The notes under the pieces: generated by a model
What the model was told of the DNA's origin: nothing
Seen by the model: the letters and a program-made list of their open reading frames with translations, nothing else
The model's database searches: none
Origin: Betaproteobacteria bacterium
GTDB lineage: Bacteria > Pseudomonadota > Gammaproteobacteria > Burkholderiales > SG8-41
NCBI GenBank assembly: GCA_029863175.1
Contig: JAOTVX010000022.1
Location: forward strand, 1 to 58,264
Length of the DNA stretch: 58,264 nucleotides
Direction: 5' to 3'
Translations under genes and position numbers: made by a program
Shown here: positions 26,150 to 34,897 of the stretch, in pieces
How positions within the stretch are numbered: the first letter of the stretch is position 1
Layout of the letters: every line of letters starts with the position of its first letter

Positions 26150-27040
26150 ATGAGCACCGACCGGCAACCTGTGGGAATCGTAGGGCTCGGCCTGATCGGG
26201 ACAGCGCTGGCCGAGCGGCTGATCGGCGCCGGCTTCACCGTGCACGGTTACGACATCATCCCTGAACGCTGCGCCCGGCTGACGGAACTCGGCGGGATTA
26301 CGGCGGCATCGGTTCAGGACATCGGCAGGACCTGTAATCCCGTCGTCCTGGCCGTGTTCGACACCGACCAGGTCGAAGGCGTGGTGGAAGGCGCCGGCGG
26401 CATGGCGTCCCTCGGACTCTCACCGGGGCAGACCGTGATCTGTACGAGCACGTGTGAGCCCGATCGTATCTTCGCTCTGGCTGAACGCGCGGCGCGAAGC
26501 GGCATCCGTTTTCTTGAGTTTCCGATATCCGGGAATAGCAATCAGATTACGCTGGGTAACGGTGTCGGCCTTGCAGGCGGCGAGGTCGAGACGATGGAAA
26601 CCGTCGCGCCGGTGCTGGATGCGATCTGTTCACGCCGCTATTACCTCGGGCGCGCCGGCGCTGCGGGCCGAGCGAAGCTCGCTGTCAATCTGGTCGGAGG
26701 CCTCAATCGGGCCGTGCTGGCCGAGGGACTGGCATTCGCAGAAGCGCTCGGGTTGGAGCTCGACTCGTTTCTCGAGGTGCTCAAAGCATCGGCTGCTTAC
26801 AACCGCGCGATGGACACCCGCGGCCACAAAATGATTCACGGCGACTTCGCGCCGCACGGCAAGGTGTTCCAGTCGCGCAAGGATTTCGCGTTGATGCAGA
26901 AGGCGGCCGAGCGTGCCGGCCAGACGCTTCCCCTGGCGACCGTCTATATTGACTTGATCGAAGGGTGCCTCGCTAACGGCGAGGCCGAGCTCGATAACTC
27001 CGCGATCATTCGGGAAGTCCGGCGTCGCCGACGGCGCTGA
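26150..27040 (+). CDS. NAD(P)-binding 3-hydroxyisobutyrate dehydrogenase-like protein
   Basis: A 296-residue beta-hydroxyacid dehydrogenase. GIVGLGLIGTALAERL (residues about 8-23) is the nucleotide-binding motif; the second signature is FPISGNSNQITLGNG where a DAPVSGG-like loop is usual, and the catalytic lysine is in GRAKLAVNLVGG. The GAGGAGAAT site before the ATG is good. It follows a Bug receptor, suggesting oxidation of an imported hydroxy acid, which is inference only. Confidence 0.85.
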   Translation: MSTDRQPVGIVGLGLIGTALAERLIGAGFTVHGYDIIPERCARLTELGGITAASVQDIGRTCNPVVLAVFDTDQVEGVVEGAGGMASLGLSPGQTVICTSTCEPDRIFALAERAARSGIRFLEFPISGNSNQITLGNGVGLAGGEVETMETVAPVLDAICSRRYYLGRAGAAGRAKLAVNLVGGLNRAVLAEGLAFAEALGLELDSFLEVLKASAAYNRAMDTRGHKMIHGDFAPHGKVFQSRKDFALMQKAAERAGQTLPLATVYIDLIEGCLANGEAELDNSAIIREVRRRRRR

Positions 27041-27053
27041 CGGGAACGGGAGG

Positions 27054-27134
27054 CTAGGACGCGGCGTAAACGTCGGCGACGTTGCGCAGGCCCTTGAACT
27101 CGATCGCGTTGCCGCAGCCATCACGGCACGTCAT
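27054..27134 (-). pseudogene. Possible C-terminal remnant of a VOC-domain (glyoxalase-like) protein
   Basis: A 26-residue open stretch ends in CGNAIEFKGLRNVADVYAAS, which resembles the closing strand and helix of VOC-family proteins (usually DPSGNALEFK). The equivalent start and the first strands are missing. It overlaps the stop codon of the glycine-zipper gene by one base. It is too short to be certain. Confidence 0.4.
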
Positions 27135-27673
27135 CAGCACTTTTTCTTGTAGTGCCCTTTGGCCCGGCCCTTGCCAGGGTGCTTCTTGTGTTTCCATTTC
27201 TTGCCGCAATGATCGTCGTCATCCCGTTCGTAACGGTTGCCGCGATAGATGACATGCACGCGCTGGGGGCGCGGCGCTTCACTGGAACCGGCGGCCGTGT
27301 CGCTGCTGGTGCTCACGTTCTTGCCGACGACCGCGCCAGTCGCGCCGCCGACGCCGGCGCCGACCACCGCGCCCGAGCGGCCGCCAACCGATTTCCCGAC
27401 CGCCGCCCCGGTGGCGCCGCCGACCGCACCGCCCACCATTGCGCCCGTCTGACCTTCGCCCGGCGTGCTCACCGCGCCCCCGACCGCACCGCCGACCGCG
27501 CCACCGACCACCGCGCCGTTTTTCGGGCTCACGGATTGGCCGATCGCCGCTCCGGCTGCTGCGCCCAGCCCGCCGCCGAGCGCCGTCTCTACGTCATCCG
27601 CCTGCGCGCCCGAGCCAATCAGGCTCACCGCCAGTGCTGCCAGAATTCGCTGCGTTCCGAAGCTCAGTTTCAT
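27134..27673 (-). CDS. Exported glycine-zipper protein with basic tail
   Basis: A 179-residue protein. The signal peptide ends near GAQAD (residue 25). Residues about 33-118 consist of GAVVGGAVGGA-type repeats forming glycine zippers, with strongly repeated codons. The tail carries VHVIYRGNRYERDDDDH and then a run rich in Lys, His and Gly ending in CGKKWKHKKHPGKGRAKGHY. Membrane or outer-envelope association is likely from the zipper; the His/Lys tail could bind metal. No specific family was assigned. Confidence 0.7.
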   Translation of the reverse strand: MKLSFGTQRILAALAVSLIGSGAQADDVETALGGGLGAAAGAAIGQSVSPKNGAVVGGAVGGAVGGAVSTPGEGQTGAMVGGAVGGATGAAVGKSVGGRSGAVVGAGVGGATGAVVGKNVSTSSDTAAGSSEAPRPQRVHVIYRGNRYERDDDDHCGKKWKHKKHPGKGRAKGHYKKKC

Positions 27674-27946
27674 CGCCTTTCTCCTTTCGCCGAGCGGTCG
27701 TTTCGGTGCCGATGGACTGGGCCGGACGGGACGATAACGGCACCTATCCTGCTACAAATAAAGCGAAAAGGCTGTGAAGGGCCTCACGGATGCACCGCTG
27801 CGGAACCCGCCCGGCGTTCTGCTGTGGCGCCGGGCGTCGTCACGTACGCGAAAAGCGGTAGTAAGTCGCGCTCCCGGCGTGCATTACGTTGAATAGTGCT
27901 AGGCTCGAGCAAGACGGGACGGGTTTGTTAGAAAGGAGAGTCGTTC

Positions 27947-28309
27947 GTGGCGGGTTGGATAGCTGCATTCAAAATCATACCGTGGGCCGATGTGATCGCG
28001 GCGGCGCCGGCCGTCGCCCGCGGCGCGAAGAAGCTATGGGATTCGGTCGGGGACAAGGTGCCCGAGGCAGGGGCCGGTCCTGCGCCGGGCAGCCCGGAAA
28101 GCCGCTTGCAGGCGCTGGAGTCGCAGCTCGTCGAGTTGAGACGCGAGCTCGCCACATCCTCCGAGCTCATTAACTCCCTGGCCGAGCAGAACGGACGGCT
28201 GGTGGACGCGGTCGGCATCCTGCGCGTGCGCACCCGGGCTTTGCTCGTCGCAACGATCATCGCGTTTGCGCTGCTCGCAGGAATTGGCGTCTGGATCCTG
28301 CTCGCATGA
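27947..28309 (+). CDS. Small coiled-coil membrane protein
   Basis: A 120-residue protein starting at GTG after GAAAGGAGAG. An N-terminal hydrophobic or amphipathic stretch is followed by a coiled coil (about residues 50-88, SRLQALESQLVELRRELATS) and one C-terminal transmembrane helix (about 98-119). The stop overlaps the next gene's ATG as ATGA, so it is translationally coupled to a dioxygenase. No family recognised. Confidence 0.7.
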   Translation: MAGWIAAFKIIPWADVIAAAPAVARGAKKLWDSVGDKVPEAGAGPAPGSPESRLQALESQLVELRRELATSSELINSLAEQNGRLVDAVGILRVRTRALLVATIIAFALLAGIGVWILLA

Positions 28310-29172
28310 CGCTCAAGCTTCGCCGCCTTTCGCACGCGCTCGGCGCAGAGGTCTGCGGCATCGATGTCTCCAAGGAGATGAGTGAAGCGTTTTTCGGCGA
28401 CATCTATCGGGCCTTTCTGCATTTCGGCATCCTGCTCTTTCGCGATCAGGACATTACCCGCGAACAGCACATCGAGTTCAGCCGGCGTTTCGGCGAGCTC
28501 GACCGGCACGATGCGTTGCCGCGTGACCGGCATCCCCGCTACCCCGAGCTCCTGATGGTCACGAACGAGCCCAAGCCGGACGGCAGCCCGTCGGATACGA
28601 AGTACACGGGACGGCAGTGGCACTCCGACATGTCGTTCACCACCGCGCCCTCACTCGGCTCGCTGCTACGCAGTTACGTCGTTCCCGAGGTCGGCGGCGA
28701 CACCTTGTTCGCGAACATGTACGCTGCCTACGACGCTCTCTCGGACGGCATAAAGGCGCTGATTGCCAATCTGCACGGCATCCATCTCTCAGGGACGCGC
28801 AAGATTGCGAATAGCGAGAGCGGCATTCCGCGCGCGGACGAGCAGAGGCGTCTCAATCCGCCGGTGGCGCAGCCTGTCGTCCGGGTGCATCCCGAGACCG
28901 GAAGAAAAGCGCTCTACATTGGCGAAAAAGTGAAGCGCTTCAATGGCATGACCGACGAGGAAAGCAAACCGCTCATCGATTATCTGGTGCGGCATGCGAC
29001 ACGGCCGGAGTTCGTATATCGCCATCAGTGGAAGAAGAATGACATCGTGGCGTGGGACAACCGGTGCGTGATGCACCAGGCGCTCGGCGATTTCGACGAA
29101 ACTCAGCTGCGGCACCTCGAACGAACCACGGTCCTGGGTACGCCCTCGGGCTACGTGGTTGCGGGTGGCTGA
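28306..29172 (+). CDS. TauD/TfdA-type Fe(II)/2-oxoglutarate dioxygenase
   Basis: A 288-residue enzyme with the facial triad HSD (His106, Asp108) and a distal histidine in CVMHQALGDFD near residue 257, followed by the 2-oxoglutarate-binding arginine in RHLERTTVLG. The family oxidatively removes sulfite, phenolate or other groups from small acids such as taurine or 2,4-D. The substrate is unknown. It is coupled to the preceding membrane-protein gene. Confidence 0.88.
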   Translation: MTLKLRRLSHALGAEVCGIDVSKEMSEAFFGDIYRAFLHFGILLFRDQDITREQHIEFSRRFGELDRHDALPRDRHPRYPELLMVTNEPKPDGSPSDTKYTGRQWHSDMSFTTAPSLGSLLRSYVVPEVGGDTLFANMYAAYDALSDGIKALIANLHGIHLSGTRKIANSESGIPRADEQRRLNPPVAQPVVRVHPETGRKALYIGEKVKRFNGMTDEESKPLIDYLVRHATRPEFVYRHQWKKNDIVAWDNRCVMHQALGDFDETQLRHLERTTVLGTPSGYVVAGG

Positions 29173-29191
29173 GTCCGGGCGGGAGCGTGGC

Positions 29192-29703
29192 ATGGCGAAG
29201 AAGGCGAGGCGAAAACGGGAATCGGGCGCGAGGCCGCCGGGAACGAGCGCCACAAGTCGCGCGCTGCATGACAAGCGTTTTCCGGGCGAGAGTGCAGGCT
29301 ATCGGCGTGCACGTCGATGCTGGACAGCCTCGATGGGGCCGTAGCACACGCGGCACAGCGGATAAACATCGCCGTGGTTGCGAAAGCCCCGATTCAGCGC
29401 ATTCGCGACTTTGCGCGTGAGCGCGGTTGGAGCAATTTGCGCCTGCTGTCTTCCGCGGGCAATACTTACAATCGCGACTATTACGGCGAGACCGGGGACG
29501 GGTCGCAATGGCCGGCACTGAACGTGTTCGTGCGGCGTGGCGGCAGGATTCATCACAGCTACGCTGCCGAATTGCTATTCGCTTCCGCTGCGCCGGGGCA
29601 GGAGCCGCGGCACGTCGATTTCCTCTGGCCCATCTGGAGCCTGTTCGACCTGACACCAGAAGGTCGGGGGACGGATTGGCACCCCAAGCTCCAGTATGAC
29701 TGA
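29192..29703 (+). pseudogene. DUF899 gene with internal deletion
   Basis: The start (ATG at 29192, GGGAG upstream) encodes a DUF899 N-terminus, ending with LHDKRFPGESAGYRRAR. From about 29302 a different frame encodes the rest, beginning CTSMLDSLDG and running to RGTDWHPKLQYD at 29703. The segment that should lie between, roughly 60-70 residues, is missing and the frames differ by one base. The junction sits at TGCACGTCG, readable as part of either side, so loss between short direct repeats is likely. DUF899 proteins are thioredoxin-fold; this one should be inactive. Confidence 0.75.
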
Positions 29704-29759
29704 CCTACGGGGTTACGTGCATGCTCGAGGCGATCGAGGAGATGAAGGCCGAGGCCGCA

Positions 29760-29826
29760 CCTCGTGACGAGTGACGAGTGACGAGTGACGAGGTCCAATT
29801 TGCATCGCCCATCACCCATCACCCGA
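29760..29826. repeat. GTGACGA / CATCACC heptamer repeat
   Basis: Five GTGACGA-type words in strict 7-nt period (29763-29791) are followed after about 15 nt by three CATCACC words (29805-29824). Confidence 0.8.
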
Positions 29827-29844
29827 CGCGCACGGCACTAAGCG

Positions 29845-30369
29845 TTATCCGCGATGATGCCAGCCATGGTGTCGGAAGCCGCGGCCACGGCGTGCGAATA
29901 GCTCATCAGCGATCTGCTGCTGCTCGGGAGAGAGCGCGGCGTATAAAGGCTTGGCGGCGGTGAGCGTCTTCTTGAGGCGCTCGGCAGCCGCGGCAAGGCG
30001 CGCTTGCCGGCGCTCCATACGCTCGATCGCCGTGGGCGGCGTGCGTCTCACGTTCTGGTCACGCTGCGCGTGGCGCGCCTTGAAGCGCTCATCGGCGCCG
30101 CGCGTGTGCTGGCGCAGCGCGTCCGCGAAGCTGTTCCATTGCGCCTCCTGCGCGTCGGTGATCTTCAGGGCGGTCTTGAGGTAGGCGAGCCGTGCTTCGA
30201 TGCGCTCGCTCGGCAGCCGCATCGCGCGTTGCCCGTGGCCGTGCCGGTGCGCAAGGCGCTCGGCGCGCGGCCCGTCGGTGCCGGATAACGCTGTCTGCGC
30301 CAGAACCAGCGGAGCGGCCGCTGCTGCGAGGCTGACTGTGACGAGGGTACCTATTAGCATTTTCTTCAT
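29845..30369 (-). CDS. Spy/CpxP-like periplasmic protein (LTxxQ motif)
   Basis: A 174-residue exported protein with a signal peptide ending at VLAQ (about residue 25). Two LTxxQ-like motifs are seen, ITDAQEAQW near residue 70 and LSPEQQQIADELF near 152, within a mainly helical, Arg/His-rich body. Such proteins are ATP-independent chaperones or metal-stress regulators in the periplasm. GGAG precedes the ATG at 30369. Confidence 0.82.
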   Translation of the reverse strand: MKKMLIGTLVTVSLAAAAAPLVLAQTALSGTDGPRAERLAHRHGHGQRAMRLPSERIEARLAYLKTALKITDAQEAQWNSFADALRQHTRGADERFKARHAQRDQNVRRTPPTAIERMERRQARLAAAAERLKKTLTAAKPLYAALSPEQQQIADELFARRGRGFRHHGWHHRG

Positions 30370-30613
30370 GATGTTTCTCCAGTTTGGTTGAAAGGAAGTA
30401 TGCGCCCCCTGGTTCCTGGTTGGGGAGCTCACTTCGTCGGACCCTGCGCGGATCGGCCCGTTCCGTTGCCATTTGGTAACACTTTGTGACAAGTGTAACC
30501 GTCCGCGATCGGCCATAATGGTCGGGGTGCTGGAGCGGGTTCCAGTTGAAATCGTTGTCCGCTGGGAGTACTGTCTTGGTATCTACCTGGCTTTAGGGAG
30601 GCAGTGCACGATC

Positions 30614-31081
30614 ATGATGCGCGAAATTCTGGGGGTGGCGGCAGACCCCGCGGCGCAGCGCCGCTGGTTTCACGACGATTACTTCGACTTGTTCGTGTGG
30701 CAGGTGCCGAGCGGCGAAGTCACGTCTTTCCAACTTTGTTATGGCATCGACTCCAGCGAGCGCGCGCTCGTGTGGCAGCAGCAGCTCGGCTTCTTCCACG
30801 ATGGTGTTCGCGGCCGGTCCGGGGCCGATGACATCATTGGCAGCGCACCGGCGCGTAGCGGTTCGGCCACGGACGATCCCGTAATCGCGCGCTTCGATGC
30901 GGTGGCGGGCGGGTTGCCGAGTGACGTGCGTGCCGCGGTTGCCGCGCGCATTCGTGAGTACATCGAGAAGCAGCCCCCGGTGCAGACGCGCCGGGAGAGC
31001 TTTCGCCGCGCCGATTGGCAGAAGCGGCCCGGTACGGCCTCGACATCGGCGCGAAAGCCCGGCGCGCCGAAGACCCAGTAA
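30614..31081 (+). CDS. Conserved hypothetical protein
   Basis: A 155-residue protein. Residues 1-110 include a RRWFHDDYFDLFVWQ segment and FQLCYGIDSSERALVWQ, which look like a compact alpha/beta domain; the C-terminal 40 residues are basic and disordered. No family was recognised by name. The ATG at 30614 follows TTTAGGGAGG at a slightly long spacing. Confidence 0.6.
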   Translation: MMREILGVAADPAAQRRWFHDDYFDLFVWQVPSGEVTSFQLCYGIDSSERALVWQQQLGFFHDGVRGRSGADDIIGSAPARSGSATDDPVIARFDAVAGGLPSDVRAAVAARIREYIEKQPPVQTRRESFRRADWQKRPGTASTSARKPGAPKTQ

Positions 31082-31173
31082 CACGCCTGCCGCGGGCGCT
31101 GGCGCATCCCGCGGGCATCATGGCAGGGCCATGACGGCATGAACGCGCCCGTGTTAAACCGAGGAAACTGCCC

Positions 31174-31689
31174 GTGATCACTTCCAGCACCGCTCGCATG
31201 CTCGCGCGCTACAACGCATGGGCGAACCAAGTTATGTTTGATGCCGTGGCGGCGCTTCCCCCCGGCGAGGCCGAGAAAGAGCGCACGAGCCTCTTCAAGA
31301 ACATGGTGCACACGCTCAACCACAATTACGTGATCGCCCGTATCTGGCAGGCGCATCTGGAGGGGCGCGAGCACGGTTACTCCGCGCGGAACACACCAGG
31401 GCACCCGCCGCTACCCGAGTTGTGGCGGGCACAGCAGGAAGTCGACAAGTGGTACGTCGACTGGAGCGACTCGGTCCCGGATGCTGCGCTAGACGAGAAA
31501 GTGCGCTACACGCTGATTGGAAGCAGCGAGGGCGAAATGACGCGCGGTCAGATCCTGCTCCACGTCGTCAATCACTCGAGCTACCATCGCGGCTTCGTCG
31601 GCGATCTTTTTTTCCAGGTGCCAACCCGCGCGCCGTTGATGGACCTGCCCGTTTACTTTCGCGAGGCGGCCACCAGCAAGACTGCGTGA
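31174..31689 (+). CDS. DinB family protein
   Basis: A 171-residue four-helix DinB/YfiT protein. Metal-site histidines are His46 or His50 in HTLNH, and His134 and His138 in HVVNHSSYHRG. The segment ARYNAWANQVMFD at the N-terminus is characteristic. Family members are thiol transferases or damage-induced proteins of unknown activity. It starts at GTG, 92 bp after the preceding gene in the same direction. Confidence 0.85.
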   Translation: MITSSTARMLARYNAWANQVMFDAVAALPPGEAEKERTSLFKNMVHTLNHNYVIARIWQAHLEGREHGYSARNTPGHPPLPELWRAQQEVDKWYVDWSDSVPDAALDEKVRYTLIGSSEGEMTRGQILLHVVNHSSYHRGFVGDLFFQVPTRAPLMDLPVYFREAATSKTA

Positions 31690-31765
31690 CAGGTGATTGG
31701 TAATGAGTGATAGGGACAGACCCGTCACCTCACCACTTCGTCACCCGTCACCCATCACGCTTCAT
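31688..31765. repeat. GGTGA / GTCACC two-armed repeat
   Basis: GTGACAGGTGATTGGTAATGAGTGA at the DinB stop codon faces CGTCACC/CATCAC words at 31725-31758. It lies between convergent genes. Confidence 0.7.
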
Positions 31766-31769
31766 CAGC

Positions 31770-32546
31770 TTAGAACATCATCTGCCCGCCATTCACGTGC
31801 ATCGTCTGGCCGCTGATGAAACCTGCGCCAGGGCCGCACAGAAAGCGGACCGTGGTGGCGATCTCTTCGGCTTCACCGGGCCGCCCCAGTGGAACCGTCT
31901 TGGCGGCATCCGGCCGCGGCGCCCGTCCGGCGGCGCGGGTCGTATTCATCGTCCCGGGCGACACGCAGTTCACCCGGATGCCGCGGTCGCCGAATTCACG
32001 CGCCAGCGCGCGCGTCATGCCGACGAGCCCGTGCTTGGCGACCGAGCCGTTCACGCGGTTCTTCGCGCCGGATAGCGCCATCTGTCCGCCGAGCGTGACG
32101 ATGCTGCCGCCACCCGCCTTGAGCATATGCGGGATGCATGCCTGGGAGCAGAAGAACGCACCGTCCAGCGTGATCGAGAGCGGCAGCCGCCACTCCTCGT
32201 AAGTCAGTTCGGTGAAGGGTTTTTCGCTGCGCACCGAGGCATTGAGCACGAGAATGTCGAGGCGGCCAAAGCGCTTGACGATGGCATCGACCATGGTCTT
32301 CACCGCGTTCCCGTCCGCAATATCGGCCATGTAAAGTTCCGCCTGGCCGCCAGCTGCCCGAATATCGTGGACGACCTTGTCGGCGTCCTCCTGTGATGCG
32401 AGCGTATTGACGGCAACGGCCGCACCCGCGGCTGCTAGCGCAAGGGCCGTGGCACGCCCGATGTTACGCGACGCACCGGTTACGAGCGCGACCTTGCCCG
32501 CCAGTTCCTTGTCGCCAACCGAGACGTCCGCCGTTGTGGGTGTCAT
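31770..32546 (-). CDS. SDR-family protein lacking the catalytic tyrosine
   Basis: A 258-residue Rossmann-fold SDR. The cofactor motif is TGASRNIG (residues 23-30), followed by ADI near residue 75 and LNAS in place of NNAG. The active-site YxxxK reads GSVAK (Gly167, Lys171) and the usual catalytic serine position reads glycine (154). Full length, with the PGTMNTT and SGQTMHVNGG segments intact. Either catalysis is altered or the protein is a binding protein. GGGAGACT precedes the ATG. Confidence 0.82.
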   Translation of the reverse strand: MTPTTADVSVGDKELAGKVALVTGASRNIGRATALALAAAGAAVAVNTLASQEDADKVVHDIRAAGGQAELYMADIADGNAVKTMVDAIVKRFGRLDILVLNASVRSEKPFTELTYEEWRLPLSITLDGAFFCSQACIPHMLKAGGGSIVTLGGQMALSGAKNRVNGSVAKHGLVGMTRALAREFGDRGIRVNCVSPGTMNTTRAAGRAPRPDAAKTVPLGRPGEAEEIATTVRFLCGPGAGFISGQTMHVNGGQMMF

Positions 32547-32667
32547 GTTGGAGTCTCCCTAAAAAGAGCGCTATGGTAGCGGGTAACCGGTAAGCGCGAA
32601 ACAGCCAATGGGCGCGGGTGCCTGTCGCGCAGAATCGTATCTGCCGGTACACAGGGGAGAGGACGAC

Positions 32668-33465
32668 ATGCCGAAGGTCGCGGTTGCAGGCGGGGAGATT
32701 TACTACGAGGAAACGGGGCAGGGACACCCGCTGATTTTCGTCAGCGGCCTGAACGGCGTCGGGCGGTACTGGCAGCCGCAGGTCCCGGCTTTCAGCGCTC
32801 ACTTTCGCGTGATCACCTACGATCAGCGCGGGACGGGCGAGAGCGACCGGCAGCAGCGCGAGTTTTCGGTGGACCAGATGGCCGCCGAACTCACCGGTCT
32901 CATGGATGCGCTCGAAATCGAGCGCGCACACCTCGTCGGGCTGTCTACCGGCGGGGCGATTGGTCAGACACTCGCGATCGAGCGGCCGCGGCGCATCGAC
33001 CGGCTCGTCCTTTGCAGCACCTGGACCTACTGTGATCCGTGGTTCCGGCGTCTGTTCGAGGGGCGCCGTCTCATGTACCAGCAGGCGGGGCCGGAACTGC
33101 ACGCGATGTTCCACCCCTTGTTTCTCTATCCGCCCGATTACGTGAACGCGCACGATGCCGAGATCGACGAGGAGCGGCGCCGGAACGTGGCCGGGGCGCC
33201 ACCGGTAGAAGTGTCGGTGGGCCGGATCAACGCGCTGCTCGCGTTCGACCGCCGCGCCGGGCTCGCGCGCATTCAGTGCCCCACGTTGATCCTCGCATCC
33301 GATAACGACTACATCACGCCAAGCTACCACGCGGAAGCGCTCGGGCGCGTCATCCCCGGCGCGAAGCTCGTGGTCCTGCGAGGGGGCGGACACTCGATCT
33401 CCCGGACGCGGCCCGATGAATTCAACCGACTCGTGCTCGAATTCCTGGTGGACGTGACGAAGTGA
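32668..33465 (+). CDS. Alpha/beta hydrolase, RutD/enol-lactonase-like
   Basis: A 265-residue alpha/beta hydrolase. The nucleophile elbow is GLSTGG (Ser93), the acid probably Asp in ASDNDYITP, and the histidine in RGGGHSIS near residue 245. The oxyanion strand is FVSGLNGVGRYW. The overall look is that of 3-oxoadipate enol-lactonase or RutD (aminoacrylate hydrolase). The ATG at 32668 follows AGGGGAGAGG. Substrate unassigned. Confidence 0.85.
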   Translation: MPKVAVAGGEIYYEETGQGHPLIFVSGLNGVGRYWQPQVPAFSAHFRVITYDQRGTGESDRQQREFSVDQMAAELTGLMDALEIERAHLVGLSTGGAIGQTLAIERPRRIDRLVLCSTWTYCDPWFRRLFEGRRLMYQQAGPELHAMFHPLFLYPPDYVNAHDAEIDEERRRNVAGAPPVEVSVGRINALLAFDRRAGLARIQCPTLILASDNDYITPSYHAEALGRVIPGAKLVVLRGGGHSISRTRPDEFNRLVLEFLVDVTK

Positions 33466-33511
33466 CTAAGTGACTAAGTAACTAAGTCGCTATGTCAGTC
33501 ACCTAGTCACG
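33463..33511. repeat. GTGACTAA two-armed octamer repeat
   Basis: Four GTGACTAA-type words begin at the hydrolase stop codon and are followed by the complement CAGTCACCTAGTCAC (33496-33510). Confidence 0.8.
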
Positions 33512-33589
33512 TTTCCTTGTCGGGCCGCTTCGTTCCGATCGCGGTGATTGCGCGCCATGGCTGCGCGCCGTGCGTGGTATAAGGGACGG

Positions 33590-34897
33590 ATGCGGACCTG
33601 CTCCCTGACCGTTGCGATGAGCCTCCTGCGGGGCATCTGCTGTCTCAGCGTAGCGGCAGTGTGCATTCCGGCCGCGGCACAGGAACCCGAGATTTTCTCT
33701 CGGACGCATTCGCTCTTCGAGCAGATCCGGGGCAGCGTTGCGCAGATCCGCGTCCTGCTCGGCAGCAGCGATTCGCATGCTGCAACCGGGAGCGGGTTCG
33801 TCGTCGGCGACGACGGGCTGATCATCACCAACTATCACGTGATCGCGGACAATGCGCTCGAGCCCGACGTGTACCGCCTTGAGTTCGTTCTCCCTGGTGG
33901 CCGCCGCGGTCCCCTTCAGATCGTGGCTATCGATGTCCTGAACGACCTGGCCGTCGTGAAGGGCGACACGGGGCAGGTAAAGGCGCTCGGCTTTCGCGCC
34001 CGGCCGCTCGCTAAGGGCGACGGCGGTTTCTCGCTCGGGTATCCGTTGCGCCAGGGCCTCACCGTTGTCGAGGGCATCTACAACGGCCGGTCGGAAGAGC
34101 TCTATTACGAGCGCATTCACTTTACCGGCGCGATCAATTCAGGCATGAGCGGTGGCCCAGCGGTGGACTCGGCAGGGCGCGTGTTTGGCGTGAACGTCGC
34201 GACGCACCGCGGCGGGCAGCTCGTGAGCTTTCTCGTCCCTGCGGGGTTCGCGACAAAACTTCTGGCGCGCGCCCGCGCGCTGTCGGCTCCGCCCCCCGCC
34301 AACTTCCGCGGCGACGTGGGTGCTCAGCTCAAGGCGCACGATCGCGCCTTGCAGAAGGCGCTGGAAGCGCCGCTGCCGACCCAGCAGCTCGGGCCCTTGA
34401 TTGTGCCCGCACGCATGGGCACGTTCATGCAGTGCGCCGCGGGCACCGAGCGCGAACGGGACAAAGCCTACGACGTGAATAGCTATTACTGCTACACGCT
34501 CTCCTGGCTCTACGTGGATCCGAAGCTGCAGACCGGGACGGTCATGTTTCGTCACCGCGTCCTGCGCAGTCTGGAACTTGACCCGCTGCGCTTCGCCCAC
34601 GTACAGGAGATGCAGTTCCGCGCGGCCGTGTCCAGCGACTACACAAGCCGCAAGCACCACACGGCCTACGCGTGCCAGGACAGGATCGTCGCGTTGCAGG
34701 GGGTACGCGCGAAGGTGGCGCAGTGCCTGCGCCGCTACAAGCTGTTCGACGGGCTCTATGACATGGTGCTGAAAGTGGCGACGCTTGGCGACTCGTCGCT
34801 GGCGCTGCATTCGGAGCTCCAAATGGACGGCGTCTCCTACGAACACGCGATGGAGCTGTCGCATCGCTTTCTGGAGACCATCCGTTGGAACCGCTAG
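33590..34897 (+). CDS. Exported trypsin-like serine protease
   Basis: A 435-residue protein with a signal peptide ending at AAAQ (about residue 31). The protease domain (about 40-230) carries the complete triad: His83 in TNYHVI, Asp119 in NDLAVV and Ser187 in NSGMSGGP. There is no PDZ domain as in DegP; the C-terminal 190 residues form an unrecognised region with several cysteines. The next gene, an FHA membrane protein, overlaps its end by 13 bp, so the two are very likely co-expressed and may act together at the envelope. Confidence 0.85.
   Translation: MRTCSLTVAMSLLRGICCLSVAAVCIPAAAQEPEIFSRTHSLFEQIRGSVAQIRVLLGSSDSHAATGSGFVVGDDGLIITNYHVIADNALEPDVYRLEFVLPGGRRGPLQIVAIDVLNDLAVVKGDTGQVKALGFRARPLAKGDGGFSLGYPLRQGLTVVEGIYNGRSEELYYERIHFTGAINSGMSGGPAVDSAGRVFGVNVATHRGGQLVSFLVPAGFATKLLARARALSAPPPANFRGDVGAQLKAHDRALQKALEAPLPTQQLGPLIVPARMGTFMQCAAGTERERDKAYDVNSYYCYTLSWLYVDPKLQTGTVMFRHRVLRSLELDPLRFAHVQEMQFRAAVSSDYTSRKHHTAYACQDRIVALQGVRAKVAQCLRRYKLFDGLYDMVLKVATLGDSSLALHSELQMDGVSYEHAMELSHRFLETIRWNR

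Noticed and set aside
27152..27892. 246-codon plus-strand frame opposite the glycine-zipper gene
   Set aside because: Its repeats are simply the antisense of the GAVVGGAVGG repeats, and the minus-strand gene has a signal peptide and good start.
29192..29703. Second selenoprotein at the DUF899 locus (TGA at 29269)
   Set aside because: The TGA is in the C-terminal frame, upstream of where homology to that frame starts, and does not align with a cysteine. A deletion and frame change explain the locus better.
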